The notes under the pieces: generated by a model | What the model was told of the DNA's origin: nothing | Seen by the model: only the letters and a program-made list of their open reading frames with translations | Databases searched by the model: none | Made by a program: the position numbers and the translations under genes | Shown: positions 55,030 through 64,000 of the stretch, piece by piece | Numbering within the stretch: position 1 is the stretch's first letter | Layout of the letters: every line of letters starts with the position of its first letter | NCBI GenBank assembly: GCA_963764345.1 | Contig: CAVXSF010000009.1 | Coordinates: 719,293-783,292 of the forward strand | Direction of reading: 5' to 3' | Source: DASQZK01 sp963764345 | GTDB taxonomy: Bacteria > Bacteroidota > Bacteroidia > Bacteroidales > GCA-2748055 | Length of the DNA: 64,000 nt

Positions 55030-57234
55030 ATGAAAAAATTGATTCTGATATATATCCTTATAATATTTGTCTCCCCTGGCTATCTCCGCTTATATGCTCA
55101 GCCCATAAGTTGTGATACGGTTTATGATTTCCAGAATCCGGATTTGCCTCTTGAAGTCCGGATGAATGATCTGACGGATCGTTTAACCATCGATGAAAAG
55201 ATATCTCAGCTGAATGCCATTTGTGATGCCATTCCCCGCCTGGGCATCCCGGCATACACGTGGTGGAACGAAGCATTGCACGGAACGGCCAGCAGGGTGG
55301 GCACGGTTTTTCCCCAGGTCATCGGGCTTGCCGCAACCTTCGACAAAGACCTGATCTTCCAGATTGGAACGGCCATTTCGGATGAAGCACGTGCACAATT
55401 CCAGGCGACTCCTGAATCAAACCGGAAGCTGTGGCACAGCGGCTTGACCTTCTGGTCGCCAAATATCAATATTTTCAGGGATCCCCGTTGGGGAAGAGGG
55501 CAAGAGACCTGGGGGGAAGATCCCCTTTTAACGGGTGAAATGGCCTCGATGTTTGTCAGGGGAATGCAGGGCAATGATCCGAAATACCTCAAAACTGTTT
55601 CCTGCGCCAAGCATTTTGCCGTACATAGCGGACCGGAAAGTGTCAGACATTCCATTGACATCAGGGTCAGCCAAAAAGATATGGCCGAAACCTATCTGCC
55701 GGCATTCAAATCGCTGGTGGATGCAGGAGTTGGTGGTGTTATGTGTGCATATAACAGCGTCAATGGCGAACCATGCTGCGGGAATAATGAACTTCTCAGC
55801 CAGATCCTCAGGAAAGACTGGGGATTTAAAGGATATGTGGTCTCCGACTGCGGGGCAATAGGCGACATCTACAGAAACCATCATTACGAAGATACACCTG
55901 AAAAAGCTGCGGCCTGGGCGCTTAAGGGAGGGGTCAGTCTGAATTGCGGCGATATGTACGTAAGATACCTGAAACCCGCCCTTAAAGATGGCCTCATCAC
56001 CGAAACCGACATCGATACAGCACTGCGTCCGCTGCTGGAGATCCGGTTCAGACTTGGTTTGTTTGATCCGCCCGGACGTAACCCCTATGAGAAAATATCT
56101 CCGGAGGTGATCAATTCGGAAGCACACCGGCAGCTGGCCAGAAAAGCCGCCCGGGAAGGGGTCGTAATGCTTAAGAATAACGGCGTCTTGCCTGTGGATG
56201 ACCGGTATAATTCTTTTTATGTCATCGGACCAACAGCTGCCGACATGCAATCGCTGTTATCGAACTACAATGGGAATAATCCCCGCATGTCCACCATTAT
56301 GGAAGGCATCGCTTCCAAGATTAAACCGGGTCAGCTGATGGAATACAAGATGGGGACGATGCTGACCAGAAAGAACGTCAACCCGATCGACTGGTTTTCC
56401 GGATCTCCCAAAAACTACGATATTTGTTTTGCCGTTTTCGGGATCAACACACTGCTTGAAGGCGAGGAGGGAGAATCGTACGCGTCACCAGACAAGGGAG
56501 ACCGTCAAAGCATCAGCCTGCCGCCCCATCAGCTCGAATACCTGAAAAAGATCAGGAAAGACAATCCCAAGCCCCTGGTCGTGATCCTTACCGGCGGAAG
56601 CCCCATCAGTGTTCCGGAACTTGATTCCATTGCCGATGCTATCCTGTTCGTATGGTACCCCGGTGAGGAAGGCGGGGACGCTGTTGCTGATGTTTTGTGG
56701 GGAGAGGTTTCCCCCTCGGGTAAACTGCCCGTTACCTTTCCCAGATCAGTTGACCAGTTGCCCGCTTTTGATGATTATTCGATGAATGACCGGACCTATC
56801 GGTACATGAAGGAAGAACCTCTGTATCCTTTTGGCTTTGGATTAAGCTATACCAAATTCTCTTACAGTGACCTGAAGATCAGCAAACCGGTCATCCAAAA
56901 AGGGGATTCGGTGGAAGTTTCCGTAAACATCAGGAACAAGGGAGATGTCGAAGGCAACGAAGTGGTCCAGTTCTATATTAAAGATGTTGATGCCGATGTC
57001 AGGGTGCCTGTAAATTCTTTAATCGGCTTTGACCGGGTGTCCCTGAAGCCAGGAGAATCCAAAATCATAAATTTTACCGTACAGCCACCGATGATGGAAT
57101 TAGTGGATGAGGCGGGAAACCGGAAAATTGAAAAGGGAGTGTTTGAAATTTTCGCGGGTGGTGTTTCACCGGGAAAACGAGGACAAGAGCTTGGTGCACC
57201 GGCGGTTTTAAAAGGAGAATTCCAGGTGAGATGA
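55030..57234 (+). CDS. GH3 beta-xylosidase/beta-glucosidase, secreted
   Basis: The 734-residue protein has a signal peptide (LRLYAQ). The GH3 N-terminal barrel has nucleophile D273 in GYVVSDCGAI, with KHFAVHSGPE (194-203) and MCAYNSVNGEPCC. The alpha/beta sandwich domain has VMLKNNGVLP and IDWFSGSPK. A C-terminal fibronectin-III-like domain starts near 620. WWNEALHG (78-85) is the form seen in GH3 beta-xylosidases, which supports exo-xylosidase activity, though beta-glucosidase is not excluded. It is the middle gene of the GH101-like/GH3/GH2 unit. Confidence 0.92.
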   Translation: MKKLILIYILIIFVSPGYLRLYAQPISCDTVYDFQNPDLPLEVRMNDLTDRLTIDEKISQLNAICDAIPRLGIPAYTWWNEALHGTASRVGTVFPQVIGLAATFDKDLIFQIGTAISDEARAQFQATPESNRKLWHSGLTFWSPNINIFRDPRWGRGQETWGEDPLLTGEMASMFVRGMQGNDPKYLKTVSCAKHFAVHSGPESVRHSIDIRVSQKDMAETYLPAFKSLVDAGVGGVMCAYNSVNGEPCCGNNELLSQILRKDWGFKGYVVSDCGAIGDIYRNHHYEDTPEKAAAWALKGGVSLNCGDMYVRYLKPALKDGLITETDIDTALRPLLEIRFRLGLFDPPGRNPYEKISPEVINSEAHRQLARKAAREGVVMLKNNGVLPVDDRYNSFYVIGPTAADMQSLLSNYNGNNPRMSTIMEGIASKIKPGQLMEYKMGTMLTRKNVNPIDWFSGSPKNYDICFAVFGINTLLEGEEGESYASPDKGDRQSISLPPHQLEYLKKIRKDNPKPLVVILTGGSPISVPELDSIADAILFVWYPGEEGGDAVADVLWGEVSPSGKLPVTFPRSVDQLPAFDDYSMNDRTYRYMKEEPLYPFGFGLSYTKFSYSDLKISKPVIQKGDSVEVSVNIRNKGDVEGNEVVQFYIKDVDADVRVPVNSLIGFDRVSLKPGESKIINFTVQPPMMELVDEAGNRKIEKGVFEIFAGGVSPGKRGQELGAPAVLKGEFQVR

Positions 57235-57298
57235 TGTGCGGAATGAGACATACTATGAACAAAGTACAAAACCCATGCGCATTCCTGAGGGATTAAAC

Positions 57299-60200
57299 AT
57301 GAACGCAGTGAAAGTGAAAAGACTTTTAAGAAGGATCCTTCCTGTTCTGGCTGGAATATGCCTGCTAGGCATCTCAAAGGCACAGACCCTCCCTGATCCA
57401 GTTGTACGGGAGATTTCCCTGGGAGGACATGAATGGAAATTATGGCTCGATCCCAAAGCCCCGTATTGGAATGATGAGCTGTTTCTTCCCCCGGTAGACC
57501 TGACGGAATTGCCTTCCAACATTCCTACCGGCGGCTGGGAAAATTTGGAAAAAGGAATATCCATCCATCTGCCGGCAACGGTGGAGGAATATTTCTGGGG
57601 ACAAAATGGAAATCCATACGGCGTCTCCGGTGATTATCTGGGTGTATCCTGGTTCAGCACCCCTATCAAAGTGCCCGCTTCCCTGAAAAAGAAAAAGATC
57701 CAGCTTTATGTGGAAAGAGCAAGAGTCCGGGCCGAGATCTATATCAACGGGCATCTTGCCGGCTACAACCTGGTGGATGGCACCTCATTCTATACCGACT
57801 TGACTCCATTCCTGAAATACGATGTGCCGAACAGCCTCGCTATACGCATCACAGATCCCAATGGAGGATTTACCTGGTGCGACTGGCCTCTTTATCAATG
57901 GGGGAAGTACAAGACCATACCCAGTCATGGTTTCTCAGGAATTACCGGAGATGTACGGGTCGTCATCACTGATCCGGTCTATGTCGATGATATTTTCGTG
58001 AAGAATAACCCGGATCCACGTAAAATCGGACTGGAAATTACCATCAACAATAGCTCCGGTGGCGTTTCAAACGGAAAGATAACCTGCTCAGTGTATGATG
58101 TAAAAGATCATTCGCTGGTCGCTGCCAAAAGCTTCCCGGCAGAACTGAAGGATGGTGAGAACATCATTCGGGATGAGCTGACCGTCAAAAAAGCGAGCTT
58201 ATGGTCGGTTGAATCGCCAAACCTTTACTTCATGAATGTGAAATGGGAAGGAGACGATGCGACGGTGGATGAAAAAAAGGTACGATTTGGTTTCCGGTGG
58301 TTCGAAGTCCGGGATGTTGACGGAGATAAGCAGTTTTATCTGAACGGAAAAAGAATTGTTCTTCGTTCCAGCATTTCCTGGGGATTCTGGCCGGTGAATG
58401 GCATCTTCCCGACTGATGAACTCGCTAAAAAGCAGATAGATATTGCAAAATCGCTTGGTCTGAACATGTTAAACTTTCACCGGGCCATCGGTCAGGAGAA
58501 AATTCTGGATCTGGCCGATGAGAAGGGATTACTGTATTATGCCGAACCGGGCGGGTACAACGACGGTAACTTTGACGAATTTTCCCATTTGTGGAAGTAC
58601 ACCAAGATCACACGGATGGTCAGGCAATTCAGGAATCATCCGTCACTGATTATTTATAACATGCTGAACGAGTCCAGTATTGATCCGACGCCGGAAGCGT
58701 ATGCCGACATGAAAGCCTGCCATCTCATTGATGATACGCGCATCATTACCTATACTTCACAATACTACGGTCCTGATTTCTACAACGGCAAATGTCCGCT
58801 GACCCCCTGCCCTTCCAAACTCTACATGTTACCCTATGACCAGGAGCAGCTGGATTTCGGATGGTACGATGAACACCACGCTGCCGGACCGGGTGTTTAC
58901 TATGATGCCCTGTACAACAATCCTACCGATTACTGCCGCTATACCAATCACAAGCCGGAAATAATCCTTTATGGTGAGGAAGGGGCGATTGGCACCCCCG
59001 GCCGCTTACAACTGATCAAAGACCAGATCGGGTCTCAGGACCTCAGGGGATGGGACAGCGACGACTACCTGAAACAGTATGAGGCATTCAACGACTTTCT
59101 GGATGAAAAAGGATTTCGGAAAGCCTTTCCCAATGTGGACAGCCTTACCCGGAGTCTGGCCAATGTGGCGTATTACTATCAGGGAAGAATTATTGAAAAT
59201 GTCCGCATCAATAATACCATTGACGGATATGTTGTCAATGGCTGGGAAGAGGAAAAACTTGAAAATCATTCGGGCATCGTCGATTGCTACCGGAACCCCA
59301 AGGGAGACATACCGCTGATCGCCTATTACAATCAGCCTTTGTATGTTGCAGTAAAGATCAGAAACAAGGTCATTGAAACCGGTAAGGAAAGCCTGGTAGA
59401 TTTTTATATCGTCAATGAGGAAGATCTGCACGGGAATTATAATCTTGAAATCACCGCATCCGACAGTTCGGGTGTCCTGATGACAAAAACTTTTCCTGTC
59501 AGCGTGAGTGGAGGGAGCATATATGGTGAATTGCTGGAAAAAGGTGTGCCTGTCATTCCTTCCACTGAAGGGTATTGCACGGTAAAGGCGCAGCTGAAAA
59601 AGGGCAACCGGGTGGTTGCAACCGGTATTGATAAAATCTTTTCGGTAAGGCTCCCGGTAGCAGGCAGTCTCAAACTCAACGCCATGGTTTTCGACAGTTC
59701 CGGGATCATCAACCGGTTCCTTAAAACCCGAAATTTTAATGAATTGCCGGTGTATGAAGGAGGAAGGCCGGATGCAGACCTACTGATCTGTGGAACCGGC
59801 AGGCCACTGAATTCTTATAATGTCCGTCAGGAATTACTTGAATGGATCGCAGAAGGTCATACCCTGGTCATCGTGGCAGATGCCGATAAATGGGCAAATT
59901 ATCTGGGAGGTAAGGAAATCATTGATTACCGGGGGAAAAAGCAGCTTCAGACGGTGTGGTACGGCGGGAATTTCTTTGTGAAAGATAATAATTATTTTTC
60001 CGGGCTTCCTGTAAATACTGCATTCAACTGGGAATACCAGTGCTTTGCAAATTACAATAGGAGCAGGTACGGATTACGGATCATGAACGACATAACCCTG
60101 GTGGGGGCCTATGCGGATCATCGGCATGAATTATTTTCCGCGGTCAGCTATATCCGGCTGGGAAAAGGACATATCTTGCTATCCACCCTGGATATGCTGC

Positions 60201-60316
60201 CTAATCTGGAGAGCGACATCCCTTCGTCTATTGTCGCGAAGCGGCTCTTCATCAACTATATTAATGATAATGGTCTGAGGAGCGATAACGAAATGAACGA
60301 ATTCAGAAAAGAATAA
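57299..60316 (+). CDS. GH2-family glycosidase, secreted
   Basis: The frame opens at GTG 57236, but the ATG at 57299 (MNAVKVKRLLRRILPVLAG) gives a signal peptide ending GISKAQ. The 1005-residue protein has the GH2 order: jelly-roll sugar-binding domain (WGQNGNPYGVSGDYLGVSWF, VERARVRAEIYINGHLAGYN), Ig-like domain, then a barrel from about 335 with LNGKRIVLR and acid/base E458 in YNMLNESS. A likely nucleophile lies in ILYGEEGAIG. A long C-terminal region (about 640-1005) includes a ThuA- or amidotransferase-like alpha/beta domain (ADLLICGTGRPL, EGHTLVIVADADKW). Beta-galactosidase, beta-mannosidase or beta-glucuronidase activity cannot be told apart here. It follows GH3 by 64 bases. Confidence 0.83.
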   Translation: MNAVKVKRLLRRILPVLAGICLLGISKAQTLPDPVVREISLGGHEWKLWLDPKAPYWNDELFLPPVDLTELPSNIPTGGWENLEKGISIHLPATVEEYFWGQNGNPYGVSGDYLGVSWFSTPIKVPASLKKKKIQLYVERARVRAEIYINGHLAGYNLVDGTSFYTDLTPFLKYDVPNSLAIRITDPNGGFTWCDWPLYQWGKYKTIPSHGFSGITGDVRVVITDPVYVDDIFVKNNPDPRKIGLEITINNSSGGVSNGKITCSVYDVKDHSLVAAKSFPAELKDGENIIRDELTVKKASLWSVESPNLYFMNVKWEGDDATVDEKKVRFGFRWFEVRDVDGDKQFYLNGKRIVLRSSISWGFWPVNGIFPTDELAKKQIDIAKSLGLNMLNFHRAIGQEKILDLADEKGLLYYAEPGGYNDGNFDEFSHLWKYTKITRMVRQFRNHPSLIIYNMLNESSIDPTPEAYADMKACHLIDDTRIITYTSQYYGPDFYNGKCPLTPCPSKLYMLPYDQEQLDFGWYDEHHAAGPGVYYDALYNNPTDYCRYTNHKPEIILYGEEGAIGTPGRLQLIKDQIGSQDLRGWDSDDYLKQYEAFNDFLDEKGFRKAFPNVDSLTRSLANVAYYYQGRIIENVRINNTIDGYVVNGWEEEKLENHSGIVDCYRNPKGDIPLIAYYNQPLYVAVKIRNKVIETGKESLVDFYIVNEEDLHGNYNLEITASDSSGVLMTKTFPVSVSGGSIYGELLEKGVPVIPSTEGYCTVKAQLKKGNRVVATGIDKIFSVRLPVAGSLKLNAMVFDSSGIINRFLKTRNFNELPVYEGGRPDADLLICGTGRPLNSYNVRQELLEWIAEGHTLVIVADADKWANYLGGKEIIDYRGKKQLQTVWYGGNFFVKDNNYFSGLPVNTAFNWEYQCFANYNRSRYGLRIMNDITLVGAYADHRHELFSAVSYIRLGKGHILLSTLDMLPNLESDIPSSIVAKRLFINYINDNGLRSDNEMNEFRKE

Positions 60317-60339
60317 GAACCAGAGTTTTATAAAACAGG

Positions 60340-60489
60340 ATGACGTTGGTCAAGATGTATAAACGAATGAACCAGATAACAGTAAGGAAAACGATCGCCA
60401 TTTTATCATGGCTGGGCCTGACCGGGGTCCCGGCCCTTGCTCAGCCGGATCCGTTTATTCGTTGCGATGAGGATTTTGCGGATCGTTGA
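60340..60489 (+). CDS. Orphan signal-peptide ORF, possible truncated gene
   Basis: The 49-codon frame ATG 60340 to TGA 60489 gives a positively charged start (MTLVKMYKRMNQ), a hydrophobic core (KTIAILSWLGLTGVP) and a cleavage-like ALAQP. Only about 13 residues (DPFIRCDEDFADR) follow before the stop. This is the front of a secreted-protein gene without its body. It may be the remnant of a deleted gene between GH2 and the beta-helix gene, or a true small secreted peptide. I cannot decide. Confidence 0.4.
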   Translation: MTLVKMYKRMNQITVRKTIAILSWLGLTGVPALAQPDPFIRCDEDFADR

Positions 60490-60515
60490 TGATATGAATC
60501 ACTAAAAAACCATTC

Positions 60516-62066
60516 ATGAAGAAATGTGTAATTATTTTATGTTTTCTCACTTCCTTTCAGCTTTCGTTCGGGACCAATTACTATGTTTCCAAAACAGGTA
60601 ACGATTCAAACAGCGGAACCAGTCCGGAGAATTCCTGGGCCTCACTCCAGAAATCGGCCGACGTTATGAAAGCCGGGGATACCTGTTTTGTCGGAGACGG
60701 AACGTACACTGAGGAAGTCAAGGTCAACCACAGCGGGAACAGCTCATCCGCCATCGTTTTCAAATCACTGAATAAATGGGGTGCAAAAGTGACGAACAGC
60801 TGGTACAATTGTTTTACCATCAAGGCCAGTTACATCACCATTGACGGGTTCGAACTTGTTGCACCTGCTACCTATGGTTCAGGTGTTGGTGCCATGCCAA
60901 AGGATGATGGATCTTTTATTCATCATATAACGGTGAGAAATAATAAATGCCATGACTCCGGTCAGGCAGGCATTGCAGTGCAGGATTGCGACTACATCAC
61001 CATCGAATACAATGTATGTTACAAAAATGCCTGGCTGATGCCGTATTGTGGAAGCGGAATTTCAATTTATGGCCGCTCCTCCTACGATACCAAAGACGGG
61101 TTCCACTACATCGTAAGGGGCAATATCTGTTACTTAAATGACAATGGCCCTGAAACAGCCATGACAGATGGCAACGGGATCATCATTGATGATCTCCGGA
61201 ATACACAATCCGAAAACCACCATGGTCTTGCTCAGGATCTTACTTATACTACGCAGGCCGTACTTATCGAAAATAACCTTTGTTACAACAATGGTGGCAA
61301 GGGCATACACATGTGCTGGTCGAACAATATTACCGTCAGGAACAATACCGTTTATGGTAACTGCACCCGGTCTGACCAGGCCAACAGCGATTGGAACGGC
61401 GATCTGAGTATTTATTTTGCATCAAATGTGACCGCCGTTAATAATATTTGTGTTTCAACGGTTCCCAATTCAGATGCACACGCAATATTTGCCGGTGCCA
61501 CAAGCGGAATTGGCGTCAGCTCAAATCTGAATTTTTACAACAATATCACTTATTCCACATTCAATCCAGCCTTACCTGCAGCGAGCGGCAACGGGATGAC
61601 CATTTCTGTTGAGGGAGTTAATAATAACCAAACGGCAACAAACCCAATGCTGGTTGATCCGGCCAATGTAAATTCGCCAGATTTTCATTTGCAGGCTGCC
61701 AGTCCCGCTATCGATGCCGGCACCACAGACTACGGTTACTATTTTGCGGATCTGGATTACAATACCCGGATAGTCGGGATTATTGATATTGGTGCTTACG
61801 AGTATGGCGGAACACCGGTCACCTCAGAGATAAAATATCTGAACGTAAAGCCGGTTGCCGTCAGACTGTATGATGATGTTCTAACCATTAGTCAATTACC
61901 TGACGAACCATGTGATGTTTTTTTATACAGTCTTGATGGTAAACTTATCACACATAAAAAAATGTCAAATTCAGGAGAACTAAATGTAAGTCATCTTTCT
62001 GTTGACATTTATATCCTGAAAGTGACGGGGAAATCTATCGGATACACTGGAAAATATCTATTATGA
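60516..62066 (+). CDS. Right-handed beta-helix protein with T9SS sorting domain
   Basis: The 516-residue protein has a signal peptide (FLTSFQLSFGT). The DUF1565-type start NYYVSKTGNDSNSGTSPENSWASLQKSAD leads into beta-helix rungs (ITVRNNKCHDSG, ITIEYNVCYKNAW, LIENNLCYNNGGKG, ITVRNNTVYGNC), then LQAASPAIDAG and DIGAYEYGG. It closes with an 80-residue sorting domain (LTISQLPDEPCDVFLYSLDGKLI, LSVDIYILKV). It is a close relative of the protein at 37299-38588, which stops before this tail. A lyase or epimerase role on the locus polysaccharide is plausible but no catalytic residue is certain. It should be anchored outside by type IX secretion. Confidence 0.78.
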   Translation: MKKCVIILCFLTSFQLSFGTNYYVSKTGNDSNSGTSPENSWASLQKSADVMKAGDTCFVGDGTYTEEVKVNHSGNSSSAIVFKSLNKWGAKVTNSWYNCFTIKASYITIDGFELVAPATYGSGVGAMPKDDGSFIHHITVRNNKCHDSGQAGIAVQDCDYITIEYNVCYKNAWLMPYCGSGISIYGRSSYDTKDGFHYIVRGNICYLNDNGPETAMTDGNGIIIDDLRNTQSENHHGLAQDLTYTTQAVLIENNLCYNNGGKGIHMCWSNNITVRNNTVYGNCTRSDQANSDWNGDLSIYFASNVTAVNNICVSTVPNSDAHAIFAGATSGIGVSSNLNFYNNITYSTFNPALPAASGNGMTISVEGVNNNQTATNPMLVDPANVNSPDFHLQAASPAIDAGTTDYGYYFADLDYNTRIVGIIDIGAYEYGGTPVTSEIKYLNVKPVAVRLYDDVLTISQLPDEPCDVFLYSLDGKLITHKKMSNSGELNVSHLSVDIYILKVTGKSIGYTGKYLL

Positions 62067-62294
62067 TTCGTTTAGGCCAATTTTTAACTGTTAACACTGA
62101 AAAAATAACCCAATTAAAAAGAATCAATCCTGAATGAAACTGAAAAATGAAAATCAATATCCTCACTGTTAAATATAAGCCGTTGGTTTGCCTGACAAAT
62201 AACCTGTCTGTCGAACTCATCAATGATATTTTTACAGGAAGGATTCACATCGTGAGAAAAAAACAACATTTATAATTCAAAAAAATCAGTCATT

Positions 62295-63944
62295 ATGGAA
62301 CAAAAAAAATGGACCCGCCGTCAGGTCATTGGCTCACTGGCCATAATTCCTTTTGCTGCAAAAAGTGCTGTATTATCCACTCCGCGTATTATCCGGGTGA
62401 GTGCTGAACTTACCAGGTGCAAACTTCTAAATTCAAAAGGAGAACCCTACGCGGTTGACAAAATGGCCAGGTTTTATATCTGTGACTTATTATCCCGGCC
62501 TTTTGTGATTGATCCGAAGTTTTCTCCGGGAGAAATTGACTTTTACCCTGTAGACGTTCCTTTCCGGATCAGTCTGCCCGTAGAGGTCCCTGGGTTCGGT
62601 GAAGTATTTCTTTATGCTGATAACCGGGGTAAAGGGTATACGGCAGAGTCGTTACAAAATTCAGGCACCCTGTTCCTGAATTATGAATTTGCTGCCGACC
62701 GGCTGGCGACGATTCACCGGCTGATGCAGGAATGTAAGAGTGCAGGGATCACACTGTCGTCAGATACCCTGAAACGGATAACCGATGCGGAGAACTTTTT
62801 CTCAAAATGTGAGGAAGCGAACACCAATAATAAAAAGAACAAAAATGATAAAGAGGTGGCCAAATGGGCTTTTGAATCCCTTCGTGAATCGTTGTATGGC
62901 GGTGAGATGGTCGTCCTTGACCGGGCACGCCAGGTAATTGAGAAGACGGGGGGCCGCCCCGGATTTTTGTTTGGATGTAACGCTTTTGGGTTCAGGGATG
63001 CCGATTCTCAATATGCCAAATACTTCGAATCCCTTTTCAACTTTGGAACAGTTCCCTTCTACATGAGCAGTACCCAGCGGCAGGAAGGCCAGTTCAATTA
63101 TTCCAGGGTCGAGCCTGTCATTGAAGCCCTGCAAAAAACCCAGATCATTCCCAAGGGACATCCTCTAATCTTCCTGACACCGACCACCCCCGAATGGGTC
63201 TGGAACAAACCCTTCAACGAGGTGAAACAAATCTGCATGGATTATATCAATCATACGATATTAAAATTCCGTGGCCGGATTCATGTCTGGGATGTGATCA
63301 ATGAAGCTCATGTGCAACCCGATGTTCAGTATGGCGAGGGCTTTATTCCCGACTACACAAAAGATGATGCCGTTGAACTCTCGTGTGCTGCATCTGAAAT
63401 GGCGCATAAAGCTGACCCTACCTGTTTCAGGGTTGTGAATTGCACCGGCACCTGGTCTGATTATTATATGGGACGGAAACATGCACCATGGCAGCAGACA
63501 GCGTACGATTATCTTCAGATGCTGGAAGATGCCGGTTGCGATTACGACGCCATAGGATTGCAGTATTATCATTCGGGCCGCGACATCCTTGAATTTGAAC
63601 GTGATATCGACAGGTTTGCCAAATTCAATAAACGTATCCACATTACCGAACTTCAGATCCCGTCATCGTCGGCCGACGTGCCCCGCGGAGACTGGTGGGG
63701 TGGTGGTATAGGCGGAGCACGTCTCCCATGGCATGGAACCGAATTCACTGAAGCCATCCAGGCCGAATGGGTCGAAGATGTGTACACTATGATGTATTCC
63801 AAATCGTATCTCGATGCTATTACATGGTGGGATATGAAAGATCCTGCATTTGTGCCGCATGGTGGATTCTTCAACGCCGACATGACTCCCAAGGAAAGCT
63901 ATTTCCGCTTAAAATCCCTTCTCGACAAGTGGAAAAGCATGTAA
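62295..63944 (+). CDS. GH10 endo-xylanase-type enzyme with Tat-like signal
   Basis: The 549-residue protein starts MEQKKWTRRQVIGSLAIIP, a twin-arginine signal. An N-terminal beta-rich domain (about 35-115) and a charged helical stretch with an Asn/Lys-rich tract (NTNNKKNKNDKE) come before a GH10-type barrel (about 220-540). Acid/base E337 is in IHVWDVINEAH and nucleophile E452 in KRIHITELQIP, with PKGHPLIFL (286-294). The architecture differs from the GH10 at 43560, so the two probably cut different backbone regions. The 228 bases upstream hold no copy of the shared promoter element that I can see. The gene ends 56 bases before the window edge. Confidence 0.83.
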   Translation: MEQKKWTRRQVIGSLAIIPFAAKSAVLSTPRIIRVSAELTRCKLLNSKGEPYAVDKMARFYICDLLSRPFVIDPKFSPGEIDFYPVDVPFRISLPVEVPGFGEVFLYADNRGKGYTAESLQNSGTLFLNYEFAADRLATIHRLMQECKSAGITLSSDTLKRITDAENFFSKCEEANTNNKKNKNDKEVAKWAFESLRESLYGGEMVVLDRARQVIEKTGGRPGFLFGCNAFGFRDADSQYAKYFESLFNFGTVPFYMSSTQRQEGQFNYSRVEPVIEALQKTQIIPKGHPLIFLTPTTPEWVWNKPFNEVKQICMDYINHTILKFRGRIHVWDVINEAHVQPDVQYGEGFIPDYTKDDAVELSCAASEMAHKADPTCFRVVNCTGTWSDYYMGRKHAPWQQTAYDYLQMLEDAGCDYDAIGLQYYHSGRDILEFERDIDRFAKFNKRIHITELQIPSSSADVPRGDWWGGGIGGARLPWHGTEFTEAIQAEWVEDVYTMMYSKSYLDAITWWDMKDPAFVPHGGFFNADMTPKESYFRLKSLLDKWKSM

Positions 63945-64000
63945 TTCAACAGAATCGCCTCCGGGAAAAATCCGGATCGTATTAAACCTGACTTAAGAAT

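Noticed and set aside
55528..56250. 240-codon open frame antisense to GH3
   Set aside because: GH3 motifs lie on the plus strand across this stretch; the antisense product has no recognisable domain.
1..64000. CRISPR arrays, insertion sequences, integrases, rRNA genes
   Set aside because: I looked for regularly spaced repeats, transposase motifs and rRNA sequence and saw none.

Overview
The window comes from a chromosome of the phylum Bacteroidota, probably the Bacteroidales or Marinilabiliales side. The evidence is paired SusC/SusD genes, type IX secretion (T9SS) sorting domains, a folK-sppA-lpxK-punA block, TonB-family proteins with one N-terminal membrane helix, and a tRNA promoter of the TTTG-N19-TAnnTTTG type. 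I cannot name a genus from sequence alone.

Layout. Bases 1-13,900 are mostly housekeeping: folK (start only, minus strand), sppA, lpxK, punA, an MFS exporter, a large secreted lamin-tail protein, asd, hflX, two adjacent TonB-like paralogues and a conserved lipoprotein. A tRNA-Ala(GGC) at 13,945 marks the change to accessory DNA. Bases 14,000-18,000 hold an internally repetitive T9SS-exported protein and an AT-rich stretch with the decayed C-terminus of a second T9SS cargo gene. From about 17,830 to the right edge lies a large carbohydrate-utilisation region. Its blocks are: GH29 - sodium symporter - GH130 - GH36-like (18,066-24,908); susC-susD-susC-susD-PKD lipoprotein (26,478-36,865); a minus-strand pair GH29 - beta-helix (40,015-37,299); a frameshifted GH5-like gene - nucleoside-hydrolase-like - GH10 - beta-propeller - clan-D-like protein (40,398-48,370); an intact GH5-like paralogue and a Tat-type GH-like protein (48,853-52,867); GH101-like - GH3 - GH2 (53,109-60,316); then a T9SS beta-helix protein and a second GH10.

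How the genes could work together (inference): secreted and surface enzymes (two GH10, GH3 with xylosidase features, GH2, two GH29 and several unclassified (beta/alpha)8-type proteins) cut a xylan-like, fucose-bearing glycan. Two SusC/D pairs plus a PKD surface lipoprotein bind and import oligosaccharides. A sodium symporter and a GH130 enzyme handle released sugars or glycosides. The substrate is not proven.

The most notable observation is a shared upstream element. Five separate transcription units of this region carry ACCC, then (T)GAGAAAAT-type sequence with TTCTAC or a close variant, then a TAnnTTTA/TAnTTTG -7 box placed 36-37 bases after the GAG. It looks like one activator-dependent promoter family that makes the whole region a regulon, although no regulator gene is in the window. 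Other points of interest are a clean single-base frameshift in one of two GH5-like paralogues, a G8 tract early in the first susC, a second SusC without the usual N-terminal regulatory domain, a plug-only TonB-receptor-like protein, and several poorly classified glycoside-hydrolase-like proteins.
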